64,000 nucleotides of DNA. Origin: Duganella margarita (GTDB lineage Bacteria; Pseudomonadota; Gammaproteobacteria; Burkholderiales; Burkholderiaceae_D). Position 1 is the first letter of the stretch, and the number at the start of each line of letters is the position of its first letter. Positions 54,621 to 63,606 of this stretch are shown here, piece by piece. A program made the position numbers and the translations under genes. Below the pieces are notes generated by a model. The model saw nothing but the letters and a program-made list of their open reading frames with translations. It made no database searches and was not told where the DNA came from. The stretch spans positions 62,001 through 126,000 of the forward strand of contig NZ_WWCS01000005.1 in assembly GCF_009857535.1 (NCBI RefSeq). The letters are read 5' to 3'.

Positions 54621-56987
54621 TCAGTTTTCCTTTACCAGATGGTCGCCGACGTAAGCGCGATAGTGCTTGATGCGGCCGGTGACGCCTTCCGGGCCTTGGC
54701 GCGGGGTGTAACGTAAGCCGGCGATGGTGGCTTCGGCGCCCAGGTCGATAATCAGGCGGTGCGGGTGCTTGCTGCCCGGCGCCGTCGCGGCCTTGCCGCT
54801 GTAAGCCGTGTGCCAGAAGTCGGAGGCCTGGCCGTTGATGGCGTTGAGGGCGCCGCCGTCTTCCTTGGTGGCTTCCTCGCTGCTGGCGTAGACGATGGTC
54901 CAGTTGGACTGGTTGAGCGTCTTGCCGTCGACACCCAGCAGCGCCAGTTCGGCCACGGCGGCGTACTGCTTGCCGTCGAACGCGTCCAGCGACTCGAGGC
55001 AGAACTGGCGGCCTTTGTGCGGCTGCGCAAATTTCACGTCCTGCACCGCCGAGCCTTGCGCGAATTCGCCTTCGTGCGCTGGCTTGACGCCGTCCAGCGC
55101 CGGTTTCACTTTGCTAGGCGGACGCGCCAGGTCCAGCTCCGGCCGCAGCTTGTCGAGAACTGGCATGGTCAAGCCTTCGATGCGTGCGCTGCGTGGGCCG
55201 GTCAGGTCCAGCACCACGACTTCGTTGTGGCCTTGCTTCATCCACGGGCCGGGCAGGTACATGGTTTGCGTCGGGCCGATGCTCCAGTAACGGCCCAGGC
55301 AGCGGCCATTGACCCACACGATGCCCTGGCCCCAGCCGGACAAGTCGAGGAAGGTGTCGCCGCTTTGCGTGACATCGAAACCGCCGCGCCAGAAAGCGGC
55401 GCCCTGTGCGCGGCCGGTCTTCCACGTCAGCGGCGGCAGCACGGCGTCGGCGTCAAAGTCGATGGCGCGGATGTCCCAATTTTCCAGCGGCTGGCCGTTG
55501 AGCAGCACCGGCCCATGCAGGCCTTTGCGGTCGTGGATTTCGACGCCGAAGTTGACGCGGGCGATGGTGTACAGCAGGATCTCCAGCGTCGCCGGTTTGC
55601 TGCGCGCCGGCAGGTCGACACTGAAGCGGCGGTAGCGCGTATCCATGGTGCCGACTTGTTTGCCGTCGATGCTGACCCAGGCCAGGTCGCGCACCTTGGC
55701 CGCTTCCAGCTTGCCGGCCGGGCCGGCGGGCAGCTTGACGCGATAGGAGACCAGGCCGCGGCTGATGTCGTATTGTTCGATCGGCTGCGGCGAGGTCACG
55801 CTCAGCGCCTTGGTTGGCATGGCGGCGGCCACCGTGCAGGACTCCTTGAACCCAAACGGTTTGATGGCGATGACCGGATTTCTCGGCGGTGGCGGCGGCA
55901 GTGTTTCGCCCGCCGGCAGGAAGGGTTTGATGCCCTCGCGGTAGGCCTGGAATTTTTCGCCGGTCCATCCGGCTTCGCTGATCGGCGCGTCGTAGTCGTA
56001 GCTGCTGGTGTCGGGACGGAAGGGCCGGTCGCAGCCGCCCCACAGACCGAAGCTGGTGCCGCCGTGCGCCATGTACAGGCTGAAGGAGCCGTTGGCCTTC
56101 AACATGGTCTGGATGTCGGCCACGGCGCCGTTGGCGGAACCGCGACGGTGCGGTGCGCCCCAGGTGTCAAACCAGCCGGAGTAGTATTCGCCGCACATGC
56201 GCGGGCCTTTCTGCACCTGGTCCAGCGCCTTGAAGCCAGTCTGCGGATCGCTGCCGAAATTGACGACGTTGAACAAGCCGTCGATGTGCGACTTGACTAC
56301 CGAGTTAGTTGGATTGCACTGGAATAGCGGCACATCGAAGCCGGCATCTTGCAGCATGCTTTTCATGTCGCGCATGTAATCCAGGTCTTCGCCGAAGAAG
56401 CCATATTCGTTTTCGACCTGGACCATCAGTATCGGCCCGCCGCGGGTTATCTGCTGCGGTCCGAGGATACGGCCGACTTCCTTCATGTAGCGGCGCGCCG
56501 GCTGCACGAAGTTGGCGTCGCGCGTGCGCAGGAAGGCGTCGCCGGGCTTCTTCAGCAGCCACCATGGCAGGCCGCCCATTTCCCACTCGGCGCAGGCGTA
56601 GGGACCGGGACGCAGGATGACCCACAGGCCTTCCTGCTGCGCGAGTTTGCAGAATTCGGCGGCGTCGCGCTGTCCTTGCCAGTCGTAGCGGCCTTCGCGC
56701 CACTCATGGTAATTCCAGAACAGGTAGGCGCAGACGGTGTTCAGGCCCATGGCCTTGATGGCTTTCAGGCGGTGCTGCCAGTATTCGCGCGGCACGCGGG
56801 CAAAGTGCATTTCGCCGCAGCGGATTTGCAGGCGCTGGCCGTCCAGCATAAAGTCGGTGTCGCTGATGCTGAAGCGGGCGGCGGCTTGCGCGGACAGCGG
56901 CAGCATCAGGCTGCCCATGGTGGTTGCTGCTGCGGCGGCGCTGGCGCCACGTAACATGGTGCGGCGGGAAGTGGATTCGATCGTCAT
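54621..56987 (-). CDS. GH35 beta-galactosidase with C-terminal carbohydrate-binding (F5/8-type) domain
   Basis: 788 residues. A Tat-type signal (SRRTMLRGASAAAAATTMG). GH35 catalytic core: acid/base Glu in QVENEYGFFG (near 190) and nucleophile Glu in CGEYYSGWFDTWG (near 267); then beta-sandwich domains (GWGQGIVWVNGRCLGRYW) and a discoidin-like C-terminus. Removes terminal beta-galactose, for example from pectin side chains. Its ATG overlaps the DUF2264 stop by one base. Confidence 0.93.
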   Translation of the reverse strand: MTIESTSRRTMLRGASAAAAATTMGSLMLPLSAQAAARFSISDTDFMLDGQRLQIRCGEMHFARVPREYWQHRLKAIKAMGLNTVCAYLFWNYHEWREGRYDWQGQRDAAEFCKLAQQEGLWVILRPGPYACAEWEMGGLPWWLLKKPGDAFLRTRDANFVQPARRYMKEVGRILGPQQITRGGPILMVQVENEYGFFGEDLDYMRDMKSMLQDAGFDVPLFQCNPTNSVVKSHIDGLFNVVNFGSDPQTGFKALDQVQKGPRMCGEYYSGWFDTWGAPHRRGSANGAVADIQTMLKANGSFSLYMAHGGTSFGLWGGCDRPFRPDTSSYDYDAPISEAGWTGEKFQAYREGIKPFLPAGETLPPPPPRNPVIAIKPFGFKESCTVAAAMPTKALSVTSPQPIEQYDISRGLVSYRVKLPAGPAGKLEAAKVRDLAWVSIDGKQVGTMDTRYRRFSVDLPARSKPATLEILLYTIARVNFGVEIHDRKGLHGPVLLNGQPLENWDIRAIDFDADAVLPPLTWKTGRAQGAAFWRGGFDVTQSGDTFLDLSGWGQGIVWVNGRCLGRYWSIGPTQTMYLPGPWMKQGHNEVVVLDLTGPRSARIEGLTMPVLDKLRPELDLARPPSKVKPALDGVKPAHEGEFAQGSAVQDVKFAQPHKGRQFCLESLDAFDGKQYAAVAELALLGVDGKTLNQSNWTIVYASSEEATKEDGGALNAINGQASDFWHTAYSGKAATAPGSKHPHRLIIDLGAEATIAGLRYTPRQGPEGVTGRIKHYRAYVGDHLVKEN

Positions 56988-58258
56988 TAGTAATTTACCG
57001 GGTAGTCTTTAGGGAAGCGGGCGCCGGCGAAGGCTTTCTTTTGCGTCCAGTCTTGCGCGGGCGCAGTCCAGTAGCTGTCGGTCGGCGACAGGCCAAGTGG
57101 CAGCAGGCTGGCGGAGGCGATGTACATGCTGCCGTTGTTGGAGTACCAGTCGCCCAGTTCCGGTTGATGGCCGACAAAGCCAATGGTGAGATAACCTTCC
57201 TTGCTGAAGTTGGACGGCGCCGACCACACGGCCTTGTGCACTGCTTGCAGTGCGGCGCGGATCTGGCCTTCGGGCAGGCTTTGCGGCAGCTGCTTGCGCA
57301 GCGCCAGCAACGCCAATGGCTGGAAGGCGGCGGTGCGGTAGGTGAGCGACCGGCCGATTGGCGGGAAGCTGCCGTCGGTGGAGATGAAGCGTTCCAGGTG
57401 TTCGCTGTAGCGCTGCATGCGTTTGATGGCCTGTGCGCGCAGCTCTTCCGGCTTGCCGTTCCAGAACGCGCCTTTTTTCGCATCGAGAACGTCGAGGATT
57501 TCGACCAGCATCGGGTGCATGACGAAGGCGTTGTAGTAGTCGAAGTGGAAGGCGTCGCCATCCTTGATCCAGCCATCGCCGACGTACCATTCGTTGATTT
57601 TTCGGATGGCGACATTCATGCGCAGCGGGTCGAATTCTTCGCCGATCGACATCAGCCATGCTTCGTTCATGGCGGCGAACAGCATCCAGTTGATGTACGG
57701 CGGTTCGATGCGGCGCAGCGATTTGATTTCGGCGATGATGCGTTGCTTGGTTTTGGCGTCCAGCGGTTCCCACAGCGCTTGCGGCGCGCGGATCAGGGCA
57801 TTGGTGAAGTAGGCGGAATCGACCAGCGTCTGGCCTGGGCCTTTCCACAGCAGGTAGTCCGGATTGGATGGATCGACAGAATTGGTATAGCTTTGCAGCG
57901 CGAGTTGTTGCAGGCGCTTGCGGGTGCGGCCCTCGGGCGTGCCATCGTTGGCGAGGGCCAGCCATGGCGCGACCCCGGCGATCAGTCGGCCGAAGCATTC
58001 GAGGAAGGCCACGCCTTTGTCGCGGCCATCCCAGGTGGGGCTGACTTCGAGGACGAAGTTTTTCTTTAGTGTGCCGGCGGCCATGTTGGCCAGCACTGGC
58101 TCGGACATTTTTTGCGCCAGTGTGGCGAGTTGTGTGCGGGCTGCGGCGCCGCTGCCATCTGCGCTTGCGGTGGCGGAACTAGCCGCCATGGCTGGCGCGC
58201 TGGCGATGCCGCCGCCGGCCGTCGCTGCGAGGGTCTGGATAAAGTGTCGTCGTTGCAT
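56987..58258 (-). CDS. Secreted DUF2264 protein, probable glycan-active enzyme
   Basis: 423 residues with a Tat signal (MQRRHFIQTLAATAGGG). The alpha-helical fold region includes NYLLW-type and DGDAFHFDYYNAFVMHPML and YLTIGFVGHQPELGDWYSNNGSMY, typical of DUF2264, which is found in polysaccharide loci with unsaturated-uronate hydrolases and is thought to be a glycoside hydrolase family. The activity is not proven from sequence. It is coupled to GH35 by a 1-bp overlap and follows GH105 by 13 bp. Confidence 0.85.
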   Translation of the reverse strand: MQRRHFIQTLAATAGGGIASAPAMAASSATASADGSGAAARTQLATLAQKMSEPVLANMAAGTLKKNFVLEVSPTWDGRDKGVAFLECFGRLIAGVAPWLALANDGTPEGRTRKRLQQLALQSYTNSVDPSNPDYLLWKGPGQTLVDSAYFTNALIRAPQALWEPLDAKTKQRIIAEIKSLRRIEPPYINWMLFAAMNEAWLMSIGEEFDPLRMNVAIRKINEWYVGDGWIKDGDAFHFDYYNAFVMHPMLVEILDVLDAKKGAFWNGKPEELRAQAIKRMQRYSEHLERFISTDGSFPPIGRSLTYRTAAFQPLALLALRKQLPQSLPEGQIRAALQAVHKAVWSAPSNFSKEGYLTIGFVGHQPELGDWYSNNGSMYIASASLLPLGLSPTDSYWTAPAQDWTQKKAFAGARFPKDYPVNY

Positions 58259-58271
58259 TCAGTCTCCGTTG

Positions 58272-59402
58272 TTATTGTCGCAGCAGGCGCACCAGCTCCG
58301 AGGACGCCAGCAGGTAGGCGCCGACACCGAACGCCGTGGTCGAATTCTGGTCAACCACCTGTCCCGGTATGGCGCGGTCGCCGATCGGCTGCACGTAGCC
58401 GATTTTTCCGTCCGCTTGCAGCGCGGTCTTGCTCAGGTAGCGCCAGCCTTTGCGTACCACCGGCAGATACTCGTCGCGCTCAAGCAGGCCGTTATTGATG
58501 CCCCACAGGTAGCCGTAGACAAAGAAGGCGGTACCGCTGGTTTCCGGCCCGGGTGCGTGCTGCGGATCGAGCAGGCTGCGGGTCCAGTAGCCGTCGTCGG
58601 TCTGCGCTTTCTTCAACGCCTGCGCCATGCCTTTGAATTTGGCGATGTAGTCAGCGCGATAAGGATCATCCTTCGGCAAGTCCTTCAGCACTTTGGCCAG
58701 GCCGGCGAACACCCACCCATCGCCGCGCGACCAGAAGTCCTTCTTGCCGTTGACGCTTTGATGCTTGGGATAGACGTAGCGGGCATCACGGTAGTACAGC
58801 TGCGCGTCGCTGTCGTACATGATGCTGTTGGAGTATTCAAAATACTCGTGCAGCTTGTCGAGATACTGGCGATTGCCGGTGATCGTATACAGCTTGGTCA
58901 TCACCGGCATCACCATGTACAAGCCGTCCGACCACCACCAGTAGTCCTTGTTGGCAGTGCTCATCTGGTACTCCATCACCTCGCGCGCGCGGGCGATCTT
59001 CTTTGGATCGGGATCGAGCTTGTACAAGTCGGCATAGGTCTGGAAGCAGATCTGCCAGTCGCCGAACAGCACATGGTCATCGGTCTCGCCGTACTGGTAC
59101 TTCCACGTCGCCTTGTCGGTCGACTTGGCGCCCTGCCAGTTGTTATGCGCCGCCCAGTCTTCCGAGTACTTTCGCCATGCCGGATTGCCGGTGATCTGGT
59201 ACGCCTCCATATTCCCGGTATGGTAGGCGGCGATATCCCAGAAGGCCCACTTCTGCGGCGCTTCGCGCTGCTGCCAGTAGCCATTGACCTTGTTGATAAT
59301 GCCGATCACTTCCTGTTCGGACGTGTCGACCGCCGGCGGCGCCGAAGCGCAGCCGGCCAAACTCGCCGCCAACAGGCTGGCGGCGTACAGTCGTTTCATC
59401 AT
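58272..59402 (-). CDS. GH105-type unsaturated glucuronyl/rhamnogalacturonyl hydrolase lipoprotein
   Basis: 376 residues. Lipobox (LLAASLAGC) at residue 18 for membrane anchoring. Alpha/alpha-barrel motifs WWWSDGLYMVMPVM (catalytic Asp candidate), WSRGDGWVFAGLAKVL, ETSGTAFFVYGYLWGINNG and STTAFGVGAYLLA match YteR/YesR. Removes the unsaturated uronate left at chain ends by polysaccharide lyases. Its start abuts the TonB receptor stop. Confidence 0.9.
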   Translation of the reverse strand: MMKRLYAASLLAASLAGCASAPPAVDTSEQEVIGIINKVNGYWQQREAPQKWAFWDIAAYHTGNMEAYQITGNPAWRKYSEDWAAHNNWQGAKSTDKATWKYQYGETDDHVLFGDWQICFQTYADLYKLDPDPKKIARAREVMEYQMSTANKDYWWWSDGLYMVMPVMTKLYTITGNRQYLDKLHEYFEYSNSIMYDSDAQLYYRDARYVYPKHQSVNGKKDFWSRGDGWVFAGLAKVLKDLPKDDPYRADYIAKFKGMAQALKKAQTDDGYWTRSLLDPQHAPGPETSGTAFFVYGYLWGINNGLLERDEYLPVVRKGWRYLSKTALQADGKIGYVQPIGDRAIPGQVVDQNSTTAFGVGAYLLASSELVRLLRQ

Positions 59403-62246
59403 TTAGAGTTTTCCCCGGATGCCGAATTTGATCGTGCGGCCATCATACTTCGCATAGTCCATGCGGGTCTTTTTACCGCTACCGTATTTCCCGCTGGCGT
59501 CTTCGAAGTAATCGTAGGCCAGCGTGTTGCTCAGGTTGAGCGCATCGATACGGAATTCGAGATTCTCGTTGATCTTGTAGCTGATGTTGGCGTCGAGGTA
59601 GCCGCGTCCCGCGCGCCAGCGGATCAGGTCATCGCCCAGGTTGCGCGGGTTGTCCGGGTGTAGCGACTTGTCCTTGTAGTTATAGGACAGGCGCGCCGCC
59701 CATGGCCCCTGTTCGTAGTAGACCGTGGTGCTGTAAGCGTACTTCGGCACCGAATTGACGTCAATGACTTTGCCGGCGTTGGTAATCCACGGCGCGCTGT
59801 TGAAGGGATTGATGTGGGTATAGCTGGCGATGGCACCCATGCCGCTCCACGGCGCCGGCAGGAAGTTGAAGGCCTGCTGGTAGGCCAGCTCATACCCTTT
59901 CAGCGTTTGTTCGCCGGCGTTGGTGTAGGTGCGCAGCGTCATCGCCAGGTTGGGATCGACGTGGCCATTCGCATCCTGGAACAGCGGTCCCAATGCGGTA
60001 TCCGGCAGGCCGAGCGAGGAGAACGGCACCACGGTGGTGTTGGCGACGGTGGCGTCGGTCAGCTTCTTCTGGAACACGGCTGCCGACAACAGGCTACCCG
60101 GCTTGAAGTACCATTCCAGGCTGGTGTCCAGGTTCTTCGATTGTTGCGGGCGCAGGTTGGGATTGCCCGAGGTGGCCGAGTTATCAAACTGGTTCGGGAT
60201 CACGGTCTGCGCGGCGATGATCGACAGCGACGCGCGCGTGATGGTTTTGCCCCATGAGGCGCGCCACATCAAATCATCGGTCAGGTCAAACGCGCTGCTG
60301 ATGGCCGGCAGCACATTGCTGTACGAGCCTTGCTCGTGGTTGGGCGAATAGACCAGGCCCGCGCCTTTCTGCTTGAAGTTGTCGATGTCGGTTTCGGTCT
60401 TGGAGAAACGCACGCCGGCGTTGAAGCGCAATTCGTGGCCGCCGATGTCGCCCTTGAAGTCGGACTGCACAAAGGCCGTTTTCACATCCTCTTCCGCCGC
60501 AAAGCTTTGCGATGGCGTGAAGGCGGAATCCGGGTTGTACACATTGGGGTCGAACTGCGAGTAGAAGTAGTTGCTGTTCCAGGTGGCCCAGCTATGCGGC
60601 CAGCCGGCGCCGAAGTCGAGGTTATTGATCGGCAGCTGGGACGTCATCGCGCTGCGCAGGCCGGCCGCGCCGATGCTGTTCAGGTGCGCGGTGGCGAGCG
60701 CGGTGCCGTTACGCTTGCTGACGCCCTTGATGGTGGCGACGTAGGTCAGGCCTGTTTTCAGGTGGCCGGTCCAGCCGCCGGGCAGGTCGTAGTCATAGTC
60801 GGCGGCCACGCGCGCTTGCTTGCCCTTGTCGGTCTCCTTGGTCCAGCCGGTGCCGATGGTGAAGCCGCTCCAGCTATTCGGATCGGTGTAGCTGGTCGGC
60901 GAGGAGATCGATGGGTAGACGTGATCGCTGCCGTAGTCGATGGTCGAGGTGGCGCCGTAGATGTAGCCGGACAGCTGGCCGGTGGCGCTGGTGGCGGTGC
61001 TTTGATTCAGGCTGGCCTGGCCGCTCAGCGTCAGCTTGGGACTGGCCTTCCAGCTGGCGTTCAATGCGCCGTAGCCGAATTTGGTGTCGTCCTTGGTATA
61101 GGCGGCGCCGGCGTTGTAGGTGGTATTGCCGAAGGTGCCGGTCAGCAGATTGGTGCCCGGGTCGATGTGGACGTCGAGCGGTATCAGGCCGTTGTTGCCG
61201 CTGGCGCCAACTGGCGCGTTGCGGTTGGTGGTGGCGGTGCTGCGCACCAGGATGCCGAACAGCTGTTCCGCGCGGGTGTTCTCCAGCTTCGAGTAGAGGG
61301 TGTCGAAACTGACGTTGAGTGTGGGCGTTTTCCACTGCACCGATGATACCAGGCCGTCGCGCGTGCGTTCGTTCTGCGAGCCGTAGAAGCGATAGATACG
61401 CGGCAGGAAGGCTTTGGCCACCTGGTCGCGTGTGTAGCCGCCCAGATTGGCCAGCGGGCTGTCGAAGTCCAGCGCAAGGGCGAAGTTGCCCTTGACCGGA
61501 TTCTGGCTGCCGTTGAAGGAGCTGTTGTAGCCGCCGGTGGCTTCAAAGCCGGAGCGGGTGTTGATGCTGCCGCTGTGCGAGGCGCCGATCAGGAAGCCGA
61601 GGTTGTCCCAGGTGTTCGAGTACAGCACGAAGCCGTTCGGGTCATTGTGCTTGGAGCTGGTGTTGTAGGTGTCGGTGAGGCCGTAGCGGATGGTGCGCTT
61701 GGGATTGTCGAAGGGGCGCGGCGTTTGCAGGTCGACGATGCCTCCGAGGCCGCCCTCGGTCAGTTCGGCCAGCGGCGATTTATAGAAGTCGACGCGGCCA
61801 AACAGTTCGGATGCGAAGACGTCGTAGTTGAAGCCGCGCGCCGCCGAGCCGATGGTGGCGGTGGAGGTGGTGTTGACCGGGGCGCCGTTCAGCGTGGTGA
61901 CCGAGTATTCGGTCGGCAGGCCGCGAATCGAAATGCGCTGGCCCTCGCCGGACGACTCGTCGCGGTTGAGGATCACGCCGGGCACGCGCTGCAAGGATTC
62001 GGCGACGTTCGCCTCGGGGAATTTGCCGATGTCTTCAGCGACGATGGAATCGCGCACGCCGATGGCTTGCTGCTTCAGGTTCAGCGCTTTTTGCAGGCTG
62101 GAGCGGAAGCCGGTAACGACCACGGTGGTGCCGGGATCTTCGGCGGCGGCCGGCGGTTCCGCTTGTGTTGCCTGGGCCGAGGCCGCAGGCGCATACATGG
62201 CCGCCAAAGCGAGCGGAACCATGGTCTCCATTATTTTCTTTTTCAT
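59403..62246 (-). CDS. TonB-dependent outer-membrane receptor for oligosaccharides
   Basis: 947 residues. Signal peptide (MKKKIMETMVPLALAAMYAPAASA), then a plug domain with TVVVTGFRSSLQKALNLK, VRDSIVAEDIGKFPEANVAESLQRVPGV and SIRGLPTEYSVTTLNG, and a 22-strand barrel ending in IKFGIRGKL (final aromatic near the end). It is of the Caulobacter/Xanthomonas-type receptor class (TIGR01782-like). The position ahead of GH105, DUF2264 and GH35 marks it as the importer of the locus. A good Shine-Dalgarno (TGAGGA) precedes the ATG. Confidence 0.94.
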   Translation of the reverse strand: MKKKIMETMVPLALAAMYAPAASAQATQAEPPAAAEDPGTTVVVTGFRSSLQKALNLKQQAIGVRDSIVAEDIGKFPEANVAESLQRVPGVILNRDESSGEGQRISIRGLPTEYSVTTLNGAPVNTTSTATIGSAARGFNYDVFASELFGRVDFYKSPLAELTEGGLGGIVDLQTPRPFDNPKRTIRYGLTDTYNTSSKHNDPNGFVLYSNTWDNLGFLIGASHSGSINTRSGFEATGGYNSSFNGSQNPVKGNFALALDFDSPLANLGGYTRDQVAKAFLPRIYRFYGSQNERTRDGLVSSVQWKTPTLNVSFDTLYSKLENTRAEQLFGILVRSTATTNRNAPVGASGNNGLIPLDVHIDPGTNLLTGTFGNTTYNAGAAYTKDDTKFGYGALNASWKASPKLTLSGQASLNQSTATSATGQLSGYIYGATSTIDYGSDHVYPSISSPTSYTDPNSWSGFTIGTGWTKETDKGKQARVAADYDYDLPGGWTGHLKTGLTYVATIKGVSKRNGTALATAHLNSIGAAGLRSAMTSQLPINNLDFGAGWPHSWATWNSNYFYSQFDPNVYNPDSAFTPSQSFAAEEDVKTAFVQSDFKGDIGGHELRFNAGVRFSKTETDIDNFKQKGAGLVYSPNHEQGSYSNVLPAISSAFDLTDDLMWRASWGKTITRASLSIIAAQTVIPNQFDNSATSGNPNLRPQQSKNLDTSLEWYFKPGSLLSAAVFQKKLTDATVANTTVVPFSSLGLPDTALGPLFQDANGHVDPNLAMTLRTYTNAGEQTLKGYELAYQQAFNFLPAPWSGMGAIASYTHINPFNSAPWITNAGKVIDVNSVPKYAYSTTVYYEQGPWAARLSYNYKDKSLHPDNPRNLGDDLIRWRAGRGYLDANISYKINENLEFRIDALNLSNTLAYDYFEDASGKYGSGKKTRMDYAKYDGRTIKFGIRGKL

Positions 62247-62632
62247 GTCGTCCTCAGTCGGTTAGTTCTGGGCGGGTGCAGGTTGTCTGATGACCTGTCA
62301 CGGTCAAGACTAGCCATTTCGGCAAGCATGGGCAACACGCCAGGGAAAACGTTTTATTGCAGTGCGGCAGAGGTGCGGCGAGGGTGATTTCGCTATGAAA
62401 TCAGAGGATTTTGATGGTGTGGTTAGCCTGAAAAACGTGGCGATGGGCAGTTTTATACACTCAGGTATGCCGACATCGTATAGGCCAACGCAAATTTTCC
62501 ATACGTCGATGTGGGGAAAAACTGACGCGCCATTTCACAGTCGCGTCCGCGCCGGAGAGACCGCTTGCGTACGATCAGCTCGATCTTGCGCAGGCGTGTT
62601 ACAACAGGGATCGCTCTGAGAAAGGATGCGCT
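62247..62632. promoter_or_regulatory. Gene-free control region upstream of the TonB receptor
   Basis: 386 bp between divergent genes. At 62346-62355 lies AAAACGTTTT, a perfect palindrome with the central CG typical of LacI/GalR-family operators, 100 bp upstream of the receptor start. No convincing promoter boxes were picked. A weak frame (62362-62619) has no recognisable features and is not called. Confidence 0.5.
62346..62355. promoter_or_regulatory. LacI-type operator candidate
   Basis: AAAACGTTTT matches the symmetric AAxCGxTT core bound by LacI-family sugar repressors. Its placement upstream of a polysaccharide uptake gene fits. A LacI gene lies at 41.4 kb, but a link is only inference. 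Confidence 0.45.
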
Positions 62633-63009
62633 ATGCGTCGTTGGCTGGTTTGCTTTTTAATTGCACTGCCGTCTATCGGACTCGGCAGCACTTGCTATGG
62701 CACGGTTGCGCAGGGCAAAACCTTCGTCTACGGCGAGACCGGCCTGGCGCAAGGCGGGCCGATCCGGCCGCATAAAACCCACCAGGCCGGATTGTCGGTG
62801 GATTTTATGGTGCCGGTGCTGAACGCCGCCGGCGAATCGGTGCCGCTGCCGGGTAATGTCAGCAACCAGTTCGGCTACGGCATCGAGTTCGACCAGGCCG
62901 GCAGATTTGAAGATCTGCGGATTGACTACGTCTGCACTTCATGAAGGAACGGCCATGGATACGGCACGACGAGCACTATCACGTGGATTTCGCGGTGGCG
63001 TGCCGGTAA
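62633..63009 (+). pseudogene. Decayed exported murein endopeptidase-like gene
   Basis: The 103-residue first frame has a signal peptide and FVYGETGLAQGGPIRPHKTHQAGLSVDFMVPV, the zinc-site region (H...D) of MepA-like penicillin-insensitive endopeptidase homologues. It then reads into VCTS and stop at 62944. In the next frame the DNA encodes LHFMKERPWIRHDEHYHVDFAVACR and stops at 63009, clearly the family C-terminus with the last His-rich motif. The middle (about 50 residues) is missing. An internal deletion with frameshift has therefore broken the gene. Confidence 0.65.
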
Positions 63010-63017
63010 AAACAAAA

Positions 63018-63050
63018 AAGCCGTAAATCATTTAGTATGATTTACGGCTT
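63018..63050. terminator. Strong bidirectional rho-independent terminator
   Basis: AAGCCGTAAATCA and TGATTTACGGCTT (perfect 13-bp arms, 7-nt loop), with an A-run before and a short T-run after. It lies just past the decayed peptidase and before the edge of the mobile element. Confidence 0.8.
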
Positions 63051-63059
63051 TCGGAATCT

Positions 63060-63083
63060 TGGTGGGATAGGTGGATTTGGACC
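63060..63083 (-). other. tRNA-3'-end-like segment, possible attachment site
   Basis: Read on the minus strand this is GGTCCAAATCC...CTATCCCACCA, resembling a T-loop (one base off GGTTCAAATCC), an acceptor strand and CCA. Upstream bases do not form a T-stem or a tRNA body. It could be a tRNA 3' remnant made by integration of an element; it could also be chance. Confidence 0.2.
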
Positions 63084-63130
63084 TCGCGAAAGTAAGCCTT
63101 ATCCTGATTGGGTTTCTTCACCTCGCGAAA
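63081..63130 (+). repeat. Direct repeat ACCTCGCGAAA
   Basis: ACCTCGCGAAA occurs at 63081-63091 and 63120-63130, 39 bp start to start, in the gap between terminator and traD. It may be recombinase- or regulator-binding sites at the element edge. The rest of 63051-63195 holds no gene. Confidence 0.45.
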
Positions 63131-63195
63131 ATGCATATACCGAAATACATACCCTAATAATCTGTTGGTCCTGCTTGCGATGTTGAACGGCGCGA

Positions 63196-63498
63196 CTAAG
63201 GCAGGTCAAGTTGGCTCTCCGGCGCTGTCGTTGGCGGACTGCGAAGGTCGAACAGTGCGCGGTCGTCCGGGCGCGTAAGCACCTCGTCCATCATCGCGAG
63301 AAGGCGCGCTTGCGGCCATTCGCCTCGTTCGACTTTAGCTAGGATCGCGGCACCGATCAAGATTTTTCTTCGAGTATCTTCTGTGCGTTTGCGTTTCGAA
63401 TCCTCCGTGCGTTTGCGGGCTTCGATCTGTTGGCGTTGCGCCTTGAGCTTTTTGAGCCGAGTTTCGGCTGCCTCAATACGGGTGTCGATGGTTTCCAT
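63196..63498 (-). CDS. TraD-like conjugal transfer accessory protein
   Basis: 100 residues. METIDTRIEAAETRLKKLK and EDTRRKILIGAAILAKVERGEWP...LLAMMDEVLTRPDDRALFDL match the small TraD family (Pfam TraD, IncP/Ti-type mobilisation regions), with a charged coiled-coil N-terminus. GGAG sits ahead of the ATG. It faces away from the relaxase across the oriT, as in many mobilisation modules. Confidence 0.85.
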   Translation of the reverse strand: METIDTRIEAAETRLKKLKAQRQQIEARKRTEDSKRKRTEDTRRKILIGAAILAKVERGEWPQARLLAMMDEVLTRPDDRALFDLRSPPTTAPESQLDLP

Positions 63499-63606
63499 AG
63501 CATCTCCTTGATCGGGCTATGCGTTATTAAAGCCGATCCGCATGCATAGTGAGTGAGCCAGCGCAAGGGCGGTTCACGCCCGATGCGCAACCCCGAAGCG
63601 AACAGC

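Noticed and set aside
62362..62619. 85-codon frame in the TonB receptor control region
   Set aside because: No Shine-Dalgarno, no domain, irregular composition, and it overlaps the candidate LacI operator region.
63060..63083. Intact tRNA gene on the minus strand
   Set aside because: Only the 3' end looks tRNA-like; the T-stem does not pair and no anticodon or D arm is found upstream.
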